DNA from: Leptasterias polaris
Taxonomy: Eukaryota; Echinodermata; Asteroidea; Forcipulatida; Asteriidae
NCBI GenBank assembly: GCA_037783415.1
Contig: JAZGTN010000059.1
Span: 5,022,001-5,086,000 of the forward strand
Reading direction: 5' to 3'
Length of the DNA: 64,000 nt
This document shows, piece by piece, positions 11,301 through 23,300 of the stretch; the first letter of the stretch is position 1; the number at the start of each line of letters is the position of its first letter. The notes beneath the pieces are model-generated. The model had not been told where the DNA came from, ran no database searches, and was given only the letters and a program-made list of their open reading frames with translations. A program made the position numbers and the translations under genes.

Positions 11301-14300
11301 GACTCTATCTATTGGAAAATGAGTGCATCGCAAAACTTAAATTAACCTTGGAGCACTTCTTTAACATGTTTTTCGTTGGGGGGGGGGGGGGGGACAAACT
11401 CTCAATGCTACTGCAAGGATTTGAACCCATGTCCCAGGTGAGGCGAAGGTTCATTTGTGAAATAATTTTGTAATGTAGAATTGTTTTCTTTTTGTTTCTA
11501 TTGTTGCAATGTTTACTATTTGTCGGCCATCTTCCAGGCAATCCAAATATGAAACATTTCCCGTGGAATTTTTCTAGGTAAATGCACTCCCTATTCCAGA
11601 TTAAAAAATTGTTTGTGAGTATAACCTCACCTGGCGATGAATAATAATGTTTTCATCTGGTTAATTTCATTTGGAATGAGCGATGTTTTGTTTCTGTGTT
11701 TATACACAAACGTTTAGCTAGTAGCGAGCCACACGTGGCATTCACATTGTTAACGGCCCATTGTAATGTACCCCCACTGTGCATAGAATGCTATAGAATA
11801 CCTCGCCATAGAAGCCATACAGCAGAGTGGCGTTCTTTGCCGTTCATTTTCCGTAGGAACAAACTGCAAGGGCTGGTGAGTATTGCATACAAATAATAGG
11901 CAGTGCCAATGCACTGCTGATAGTGGTAGTGCCAGACTCTGTAAGACTTGATGTCGGTCTTCGTCAACCAAGTAAGTCCTTGAGATTTGTTTTTGTCTTG
12001 TAACCTGAAAATAGCTTCAATGCGTTTCACTCACAAAACTTGTTATGGCATTGTTAACAGGCATTGAAGGGCACGGGAGCCATGGCCTCTGTTGCCCCTG
12101 GTCTTGGCCTTTGTGCCCCTTCAGAAGTTTCCCACAGGCTGTAAGTTTTTCCCATGGTTGGTTGTGCCCTTTGCAAAATGAAAAGGGAGAGGGTCTCGAA
12201 GATGAAATTTCTGGCCTGTGTAAATATTCGACATGAAGCAGCCTTTTTGTGTAGTTGTATGTTTTGTATATGGTTGTAGATGAACAGAGCGTCTGGACAG
12301 TCACAGAGGTATGTGAACTATTAATTCTTTGTAGCAGTAAGTGTTAACAACAAGATTGATTATTTTCAGCCGCGAAAACAAGGAATCAACATAAATCGTC
12401 AACTGGGACCAAAAGTTGTGAGGGATCGACCCCGCCACATTAGGCCATGAGTCCAAAGGTCATGTTTGCTTAAAAGAAAAAAGAAAAAACCCCACCTACT
12501 GAATATAGAGGAAATCTTTTCAAGATATACCATAAATTTCAGCAAGGATAAATAGTTGTCTTGATGACTATGTGATTGGTGAGTTTGTGCCTACGGTCTA
12601 TCTTTTGAATGAGTTTGTCCCATGCCTTTACCACAGTGCAGCCATCTTTTCCATGCCGTACAAATCTATAAAACCATGGGCAAGTTCGAGTGCGCACATT
12701 TAGTCAACTCGTGGTCGACCAATGACTAGCAAAGTACATGCGCAGTGATGTACTTGTTTGGATTACTAGTTCACCATTGGTGTGGTATTCAACACTTCCA
12801 TTGCCGTCCGCCCTTTCGCTATTAGCCCTTTGCAAGGTTAGTTGTGTGCGTGTAGAGCCTCGACTTCATGCTTTATTTGTACAGTAGTTATGCATCTACT
12901 TGGATGAAAGTATCATTACACTACCGGAACAACAGAGTTATGCTTCCTTTTATCGCTGTCCCCAATTCCAGGCTTCACACGCAAGTGGCTGACCGTGCAA
13001 AGGGCCAATAGTGTCACTGGTTGCCTTCTGCGCTTTACACGCGTTAGCATGAAACAAGGCCACCAGGACCAGGGAAGAAACCAAAGTCCTGAGGCTGGTT
13101 CCAAATGGTCAATTAACCTTGGTTCAAATCAAATGTCGATCTTTAGTTAACCATTGTGCGTTCTCGAACTTGCTCCACACCAAAATTGCAAATCAAGATA
13201 AAGTCTGGCCCTTTTTTGCATGTAAAAGTGCAATCTCATTACAGAATACGGGGTATGAGACAAAGATGGCGAATATGGGATAAAGGTCTATTTATGATAA
13301 CCAAAATCACCCAATGTCATCACACACGATAAATCTTGGTCGGAGTTAATGAAGTCATTTTTTTTGCGCAACTGTTCAATGCACATTAAACATGTATTTT
13401 TTGTATACACTAAATGAGAGATTTTAAATGTGTAATCTGAATTGTTAGTTTGAAAACTGTGACGTAGAAAGTTTGGTCTTCTGAAAATATATGCAAGTGA
13501 AAATGAGACTGATTTCAAATTCAAGTGAATTCATAAAATGTAGAATTCTTTACATTTATGCAAATTTGTGAATTTTTGAGCCTTAGTTCAGGCTTGGAAT
13601 GTCAGTTTAGAGAGGTCAAGGCCGTTTTAATTTTACAAAGAGCGGGAACTTCCAATCAGAAAAATTTAAAATTGATATTTTTTTTGAAGGAGCACCACGA
13701 GGTCACACTGTGATTTCAGACCCGATGCTTCCTGTCTAGAAAACAGTTGTTGAATTGATGAAAAAATGCAGCCATCGTTTGTAGTTGAAGAAGCTCTAAA
13801 AGTTTTCAGCTAGAAGTTGTTACCTTGTATCTGAAATTGTCTCATTTAGGATCATTTATGAATTATTTTCACTCTAACAGAGCTGCCAACTCTCCCTTAT
13901 TCTGCGGAAAGATCCCTGAAAATAAACCAATCTGTCCATGTTCTGATGAGCAAATTTGGAAATCTCCCTGATTGTGGAAACTTGTTCCGTATTATGTTGC
14001 AAGTAATTCTAAATATCTCGCTGATCGTTCCACAAAATCTCCCTGATTGCAAGGTGTAAATGTTGGCAGCTCTGCACTAAATTTTTCTTTGAATGTTACG
14101 CAAATTTTTTCCCACAGTCATAAAAGTTAGTAGCCCTGGCTCGAGATTCCCAAAATGTGGGGTTTCTTTTGTTTTTTGTTGATTTACACATTCATCAATC
14201 AAGCCAAAGAGTCATGTCAGATGCCATGTTTATGTCAAAGGTCATGGCCCCTGACATGACCTTTGCTGGTTGATGATGCATGGTGTTGATTTTGATTGTT

Positions 14301-17300
14301 TACTCAAAATCCCTTCCGAAATGGAGGAAGGACTGTAGCGACGGCTTGGGACAGTAACCAAAAAAGGAATTTTTTTGAGCTCCGAATTATCTGAGCTGAA
14401 CATTTCTGAGATGCATTCGGCCCGATCGTTGGGCCGCCAGTTAACAGTGTTGCTTTGGGACTAGGCTGCAGTTTGTCCCGGGCACAACGTGAGCAACCCT
14501 GGGTTTGTGAATTGGCAGAGACCTCAGGATAAGCTGTCTCTCAAAGAGATTCCTACGGCGAGCCTTTCAGCGCAGAGGGGAATTCAAGCTCGTGAGGCAT
14601 TATGACTTAAACAATACCTGTAGTTTTGTGATTGTTTAATGATTTCATGTTGATTTCTTGCACTGTATCGACGCCCCTACGTTTGCAGCATGCTGTGTAA
14701 TCTGCCCATGGGACATGTTACATTTACAACTTAACCACAAAAGAGAAACTTGAAACCAAATCAGAATATTAGTTTAAATTCTCCATGAATGCTATAATAT
14801 AAATGTTATTTGATATTGCATTCTCCTATCCTAAATTTCCTTCCCTTGTCCTTTTGTATTAACAATTCGGCATGCAACTGTTCAGCCGATCAGCTTAGCC
14901 CAATTTCATGGCTCCGCTTACTGCCAAATTCTGCGCTCGCAATCACCATTCTTAGCTTATAGGGCAAGCTCGAATTTCTACGCTAGCTGTGTAAAAGCGA
15001 AGAATGCCTAGTAACATTGAGTACGCACGCGCACAAGCAAACATTCCATCATGCTCACCTGTGATACGCTTGACGTAAATGCGGAATTTCCTGCTTCCGT
15101 AAGCGCCAATTCTTTGCTAAAGGTTAGCAGAGCCATGAAATTGGGCCCACATCTAATTTTTAGGTTCTCAGCTGTTCCATTGAAATCTGAAAACCACAGT
15201 AAAAAAAGTGTTGCTGTGTCTGGCACTGTCCTCTTTTTCGACAAAGTGCAGTTGTATGCCTGTGTAATACAGAGTTCTATTGGTCATAAACTTTTCCCAT
15301 TGGTTGTGAAAATTAAAGTAAAAAATTATGTGAGAGCCCATAACTTTATCTTCAAACTTTTAAGATCTAAAATGTAGTCCTACCTACAGAGCACACAGAG
15401 TGCTGTGAATGCAGGGGTCTGTTGTTGCATGGTTTTGTGTGAAACCATATTTAGTACTCGGACTATTTCATTTGTGTGGACTGAAACCTACCAGGGATGC
15501 CATTTAAAAAAATTGATTTGTTTGCATTTTTATATGATGTATCAAAAACCTATTGTAAATATATTCAAATTATCATTGACTTTTTACATTAGTTCCGACT
15601 TGGCCAAAATGGGCATTCCGTTGCGTGGCAAATTACGTGTTCATAGTCTCAAAACAAGAATTAAATTTTATTTTATTATTTTTTTATTGATCATTTAATG
15701 ATATGAATCTGTATTCAGTATACTTTTATGCCTAAAATATTTTCTAAGAAAAGTAAAACTATTAAAAAAGTTGGTTAAACAAATCAAACAAGACCTAATC
15801 CATGGACAAACTTTCTTTGCTTTTTTGTGTTTCTACAGGCTGCTGAAGACAGGGAAAAGGAGCGACTGGCGAAAGAGCAGCGGCAGAAAGACCGAGAGTC
15901 CAGACGCGATAAGGACAAATACAAGGATCGCGATAAGGACCAAGACAAGGATCGCGATAAGGACCGGGAACGCGAGAAGGAGCGGGAGAGAGAGCGGGAC
16001 AAGGAGCGAGAACGCGAACGAGAGCGACGGGATCGCGATAGGAGGGACGCCCTCAAGGAGAAGGAGAGGGAAGAGAAACGAGACAGAGAACGGTAAGAAA
16101 TTAATATCAAGTTGCAAAAAGGAAACTTGCCCGAGGTGTGGCCTTTTGCGCAGCCTTGTTTCATTTTCATTTTCCTATGAACAGTTACCAGTTGAAACTG
16201 TTTTTCTTTCAAACTTTTTACAGCACACCAACAGTGGCATAACTGGGGGGGGGGGGGGTCTAGGGGAGCTCCACCCTGAAAAACAAATAAAATCGGAAAA
16301 CAAACAAAATGAAATGGACTTAAAATTAATAGTTTCCTCCCGGTTTTTTGTGTCTAGTGTCTTCTTAGAAAATGTCTGACATGCCTACTTTTATAGATTA
16401 ATTTTGTAATATTATTAAATAAGAGTAAGCATTAAACCATAAGGGCTTCTGACTGGCATCCCCGAACAAAGATATTTTACAAAATAAGGAGACCACTAAA
16501 CATTTAGGCGAAATAGCTCAGTTGGTAGAGTGCTTGCATGTTAATCTGGAGGTCGCAGACACAAATCCAACTTAATTGTATTTGTTCAACCCAAATTTAC
16601 ATAAGCTGAAGAAATAGTTTTTTGTAATGACTGAATGACGTGTCATTATCCGTCTTATTCAGGAGACAAGAACGAGAAAGAGAACGCGAGAAGGAGAAGG
16701 ACCGGGAAAAGGAGCGCGAGAGGGAGCGTGAGAGAGGCCGATCCCGCGACCGAGAGAGCCGGGGTGACCGCGGAGACCGCGGAGACCGTGACCGGGAACA
16801 CGACAGGGACAGGTTTGACGAAGAGGAGGAATTCGAGAGAAGAAAACTGGAGAGGAAACTACGAGAGAAGGAAGAAGCCTATCAGCAGGTCAGTTAAGAA
16901 ACTTTCAATCAGTAGAGGATGCTCTGATTGTTCATATTTTAGGTCCTTTGAGCCAGTGTTTGTTTCTGCAAGATCTCTGGTACATTGTTCATGATAGGTT
17001 ACCTGTCAACAAAAGCCTACTGATGGATGAGTGAGGTACACGTTCAAATTGGGAGAAATAACACAAACACAGTTGTGGGGACTTCCTATTGTTATATTAT
17101 TCCCTTTTCTAAAGATTCACATTGTTGGGACCAAGTTTAACAAAGAAAAACATTGTGGGGACTGTTCCATTGTGTAAAAGTCCCCACAACTCTGGGTATG
17201 CCTACCCTACCAATCCTGTATAACACCTTTAAAATTTACCCGGTCACTTTCCCTTGTGGTTTATTTCTTGAGACCTTAACCCTTTGTTACATCTCCTGTT

Positions 17301-20300
17301 AAAACCTCACCAGAGACTGAAAGCACGTGAAGCGCGTGAACGCAAACGCAGCCGGGAGTACGAGAAGCTACGAGAGAAACAGGATATGGAGAGGTCCGAG
17401 ATGGAGAGGGAAGCCAAGAGGTTGCGAGAATTCCTTGAGGATTATGATGATGAGAGAGACGACCCCAAATACTATATGTAAGTCAGAAAATGTGTATTCT
17501 CCTCTACCTTGCTACTAATCAAAATTATGCACAGTTCTCATGATGTCATGTCAGTCCTAGAAATTGTCGAAATTCTTTGAGTTGTCAATCTCACCATAGT
17601 GATTTGTATTGTGACATCACACTTTGCTTTGATAAGATTGATACCCAGTCTGAGTGCGATCTTAGCTCTTTGTGAAGTTGATCCCATGGTTCTTTTAGCC
17701 TTGAGTTTTCTGGAAAGAGAGACAGTTACCAAAGGGAGAACAAAATAGTCAACTGTATACCTGACCCTTGACTTTCTTATTTCTAGTGATTCACAGAGTT
17801 TGCAAACCTCCTGAATTGTAACCTCTTATAGTTTGCGGGTATCTTGGAGCTGCCAACTCTCCTCGATTCTGCAGACCCTGATTTTCAAAATTTGATATGG
17901 AAATTTTAATCATGAAAACTTTTTTCCTGTGTTGTTGAGCATAATTCTAAGTCTCTCTGTGATTGTTGTACAAATTCTCCCTGATTGCAAGATGTAAATG
18001 TTGGCAGCTCTGGTCTAGAATAAGGGGGAACTCAGACTTGCAAGCCATTTTAAAGGATTTTCCACATTCTGCAAATCTCATACTTACATTCTTTTATGTC
18101 TTGAAAACATGATTGTGAATAGGAAGTAACTATAAATAAATAAATAGTAAACTTGCGGGTTTAACCATGTATGGAATTTCTTTTGTGGGAGTGTTGGCTC
18201 TGAAAAGGGCCGGTGTGGTCTCGACGTTCCGAGCAGTGTACTCTGCTCGTCTTCAGGAGAATGCTGAGACCACATCGGCTCTTTTCAGTGCCAACACTCC
18301 CACACAAGAGATTTAATACATGGTTAATAAAAATAATAATAGCGGGATTTATATAGCGCCATTCCATCTAGATCATGGCGCTAGCAACAGTCAGTATTTT
18401 TCCTGCAAGGTATATATGTGGAGCTACTTTTTTTTGAATTTTGAGGCCTATTTCTTTTACATAGCACCATGTAATGGTTTACAAGGTGCTGTGGCGCAAT
18501 ATGCAGCCAATCAAACCAGGAACACTGGGGCGAACCCCTTCTCTTTTCGATAAGTGCACTGGGTTCTTTACGTGCATTACACAACACACGGGACCAACGG
18601 CTTTACGTCCCATCCGAAGGACGAAGCAATAATGGTTAAGTGTCTTGCTTAATAAGGACACAAGTGTCACGACCGGGACTCGAACCCACACTCTGCTGAA
18701 CAGAAACACCAGAGCTTGAGTCCGGTGCTCTTATCCGCTCGGCCACGACACTAACTGGTTGTACGCTCAAGTTTACTATTCATTTATTTATAGTTACTTC
18801 TTATTTTTCACACCATGCAAAGCTTCAGGCACCACTTATTGTTGTGAATGTTGTACTTTCAGGGGGAGTGCCTTGGAGAGAAGGCGTAAAGAGAGGGAAA
18901 AGGAGATCGATGGCGACAATCGAGACCGGAGACGGGAACGAGAGGAATTGGAAGAAATCAAACGTAAACTCCTGGAGGAGGGACACGACAATGTGGAAGA
19001 AGAAATGGAAAAGGTAATGACTTGGGCCCAATTTCATAGAGCTGCTTGAGCACAAAATGATTATGCTTACCAGAATAAGGTTATCGGCCAAAATACCATG
19101 TCACACGTACCATTTATGACTGGTATCCTGCTCCTTTTCGCTTAGCAGTTATTTTTTAAGCAATATTTCCTGCTGGGGACCCAGTTGAACAAATAAAAAC
19201 GTTGTACCATTGCATAAAAGTCCCCACAACGGTGTGTGTGGCTACCCAACAGTACGGTCCATGTGCACGTAATGGAATACTTATCCGATCCAAATAGAAC
19301 TTTCCTACCATTCCGACTTCTGAAAGCCTAAGCTGCAGGTTGCAAAAACACACACTAACAATTAAGAGTTCAATGCGTGGATATTTTATTCTTATTATTA
19401 CAAAATTAATTTGTCTGATTAGCTGGAGCAGGAGAGAGAGAAGCACCGGTTACCACAGCTGGCTCTGATTCCAATCAAGGAGGACAAACCCAAACTAGAG
19501 CCAACGATGAAGCCATTAGATGGTGTGGAAGACACTAACCCAGAGCCCATGGTAAGTACCTTCATTAATTCACACATTGTGGTTATACCACGGTAATAAT
19601 GTATACTAGGTTTGCGGTAACACCATGTGTATATCTACTTGCTAGGTAGATTTTGTTCTTTGAGAACTTGTCTTGCTATTTGTTCTACTGCCGCGGGAGA
19701 GTTTTGAAAACAACTGTCCTCTTATTAACTTCTACCTGGGCGGGAGGTAGGAAATCGGCCAGGACTACTACTTTCGCTTTGTGGATCGAGGGGACTTATC
19801 GTTATTAACCTCACTGCCGCTGAGTGAGTTTTTAATCGGTCTCAACGTTTCGACTAGCTTGCTCTAGTCATCGTCAGGAGACTGAAGAGTGTGTGACACG
19901 TTGGACTATTTATAAGGGTCAAGAGGTTTCAGTGTAGAGTCAGTCACTGCTCTGATTGGTTCTTCTGAAAGGAGAACTGCGGTTGGAGGCCCAGAGCTAT
20001 TGCGAGGGGGTTTTTCCATTGTGTGAGAGTGCCCTGTGTTGTGGGGCGTGTCAGTAGACTGGAATATCAGTGGAGTAGGGTGGTAGGATAGTGTGCCAAA
20101 TACTACGCTAAGAGATAGAAAATTTTTATTTGTCAAGAACCAATATTGTGATGTGCTACTAAGACGCACGTACATGTTCTTGGGGGAGCACGAGTGATGT
20201 ACCCCACGGGGGTACATTACCTTGATCTCCTGAAGTGTAAATCTGGGAGGTTGCGGGTCAAGGATATGGGGAAGCCAAAGCTTGCGAGCCATTTTTCAGG

Positions 20301-23300
20301 AATTTTCATAGTCTTCAAATCTCATTGCTGTGTTGAGCTCGCCGCATTACCGTCCGGGCTTTTGTCACGTCAACTGCCCACATGCACAAACAACACAAGG
20401 AAGAAATATGAGCATTTTAAACAAGTAGGTTGCACAGTTGTTAGCATCCCACAGTGCAATTTGAGAAGTGGTGTTTACTAGCCAATAGCAGTTTTGACTA
20501 GACAATGTACACTGGGCTAGTGTTAAGGTAGCTTTGTGGACAAGTCGTTAAATGTCTGTCGCTGTGATAGCGAAACGGCTCTCTCGCAATATCCCGCGAG
20601 AGGGCTGCTCTGCGCAAGACTACTGCTCTCAAGACTGGTCACAAATGACGAAGTGTCGGCAGCCAGCAACTTCAAACGTGAGCAATGATCTCGCGAGAGC
20701 AGTCTTGATTACGCTACCACCACATGACTCGACAATCACCGCGACAAACATTAACGACTTGTCCCCAAGTTTAGTGTTAAGGTGAGCCATGTTTTTTCTT
20801 AATCTACAGATGCAGCCAGCAGCAGTCAGACAAGGTCCTCGTACCCCCGAGTCCTCTTCAGATGGTAGCCCTGAGCCTCTATCAATGAACTCCGCAGAAG
20901 AAGGGGAGTCTCAGAAGGAGCAACACAAGCCCAGGATTAGCTTTGGTGGTCTCAAGCTAGGTCAGTGTAGACCCTTTAAAACGCTGGATTAACCCTCCTG
21001 TATTGTTGTATTGTTTTATTGTTGTACTGTTTTTAACTGTAAATAGCCAGATGCTGAGGATCTTGGCTGAGGGTGAATGGTGCTGGTAACCTCTCCCCTC
21101 TTGTGATTTGATTGACTCTTACTAAATTCCTGTATTTTATTGTTTTGTATTTTATTGCTAATTGTCTGCTTATTGATAGTTTTTATGAGTGTTTTCTTTC
21201 TGAACAAAGAAATATATACTAGAGCGGGATTTGAACCAATGACCTCCGGATTAACATGCCGGCGCCCTACCAACTGAGCTAACTTTCTTATGTGACTTTT
21301 ATGTTATCTTTGTTTATAATCTTGCCTATAAATAAGCAATGCTTCAACAAAAGCTAATCTATGACCCGACCTTGAAGAGGCCTCTGTAGCCTCAGCAGCA
21401 TCAAGTTTTACAGGGTTTAAACATTTCTGTCGTCTTGACTTTGTTTCAGTGGGGGCAAATGACCCGCAGCTCTCTGTCTCTGGCAAACGCAAGAAGCTGA
21501 GCATCGTCGAAGCCTTCAACCAGGACGAGGACCCGACGGATTTAGACAAAAAGAAACGGAAACTCGTACCCATCGACTACTCTGAGGAAGAGATGAAGGC
21601 CGTCGGTCAGTCTCAGGCCATCGCCTCAGCCGCCGAGGAGAAGAGGAAGACCATCAAGAATCTGATTGAGAAGATCCCGACGGCAAAGGAGGAGCTTTTC
21701 AGATACAAAGTGGACTGGCCAGTTGTTGATGAGGTGGGTGTAAAAGATTCCTCTTGTTTCATTTTAGCTCCAAGAAACTATCGGTTGATCTATTGTACCT
21801 AACTCCTATGCAACTGGCAGTATTGGATACAGTTTTGCAAATTTGTTATGCCCGGCCAGCGAAGCAAGCCAAAGAGGCTTGTAGTGTTTGCCTTGTCCTT
21901 CCGTGTGTGTGAGTGTGGGTGTGCCTGCTTGCCATATCAACTCCAAACTTGGTGTTGGGATTGGTCTTGGCATCCCCTAGAATCCTATTGTTTTTAGACC
22001 TCCTAAGTCAATTATCAAGGTCATTATGGCTAAAACATTAGAAATGTTGTCTGATCAATAATTCAAGATGAATGAGATTAATGTCAGCGGGGCATTTGTG
22101 TTTAACACACCATTCTTGTTTGTTTTGTTTTGGGGTTCTTTTTTCATTTGTTGGGGGGGGGGGGGGGGGGTGGGGGGGTGCACAAATTCTAGAGCAGATG
22201 TCTTACCACAAGACCACCTACATTGCCCTAGAAATTCAAAGATTGTTGGTTCAAATCCAACCCAAGTAACATGCCTGTGGAATTTGTTCACAGGACTCGG
22301 GGGGGAAAGTACTGAGTATACAGTTCTTTACACAAATTGGTGTACGGGTAAAACCAAATTATACTCTTTATCCCCAATGCAAATTTAACATCTGTTAAAT
22401 TGTTGCAGTACCATAACCTGCTGCTAAAATATACAATTCGAACTGCCTCAAGCTACTCAGCAATCTCGGTGGTCTAGTGGTAAGACATCTGCTCTAGAAT
22501 TTCAAAGGTTGTTGGCTCAAATCCAACCCAAGTAATATGCCTGTGGAATTTTTTCACGGGACAAGTATTGACAAGTCACGGAAAAATACTGAGTATATAG
22601 TGCTTTACACGCATCAGTGTGTGGGTAAAACACAAATGTTAACATTCATACATGTTTTTCTCTTTGTTTTCTACCTGCAGTCATTAATGGAGAGACGAAT
22701 CAAGCCTTGGATTAACAAGAAGATAGTAGAGTACATCGGAGAGGAGGAGGCCACGCTGACGGAATTCATCTGCTCCAAGCTCCTGGCTCACAGCTCAGCG
22801 GAGAGTATCTTAAGTGACATCACGATGGTCAGTACCTTGAGGTTCTTGTGTTTTGTTTTTATATCCTTAATAATAATAATAAAAATAACTAGTTCTTATA
22901 TAACGCATTTTACAATAACGTATCAATGCACTTTACATTAGTGCCCTGGTCATTGGGCCAATAACATTCCTTTAATCTTTCTCAGCTCCCTGGGGAGTAC
23001 AGCCCCAAGCTGCAATGGTGCTCAGAAGGCTTTTTCAAACACAATATCAACCTCTACTCTTGCAGGTACCCATTTATACTCCTGGGTGAAGAGCAGCAAT
23101 TATGGTAAAACGCCTTGTTGAAGAACTTAAGTGTCATGACCGAGATTTGAACCCACACCCCAATGAATTAACCAGCAAATCTTGTTGTGTTGGGCACTAC
23201 AATACAAGATTTTTTGAATAAATAAATATCCTAGTCATGATCTTTAATTTGTGTATATATTTTTTTGTATCTTAGGTTCTCGACGAAGAAGCTGAAGTAT

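Larger units (their letters stand above)
9205..15838 (+). other. RBM25 intron 8 (6.6 kb)
   Basis: No exon or second gene was recognised. It holds a SINE at 9.68 kb, a TTAA-flanked foldback at 10.85 kb, further MITEs at 13.88 and 14.9 kb, and otherwise unremarkable AT-rich sequence. An imperfect inverted repeat spans about 12.68-13.17 kb (GCAAGTTCGAG against CTCGAACTTGC). Confidence 0.75.

Noticed and set aside
15784..16212. 142-residue Ser/Arg-rich open frame on the minus strand
   Set aside because: It is the antisense of the Arg/Glu repeats of RBM25 exon 9. The + strand has splice sites and homology.
18665..18753. Functional tRNA-Leu(CAA) gene on the minus strand
   Set aside because: The core is good, but it is fused to a SINE body and an ATT tail and recurs in several decayed copies.
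22137..22180. G-quadruplex regulatory element in RBM25 intron 15
   Set aside because: It is a simple poly-G run, like several others in the window. Nothing beyond composition supports a function.
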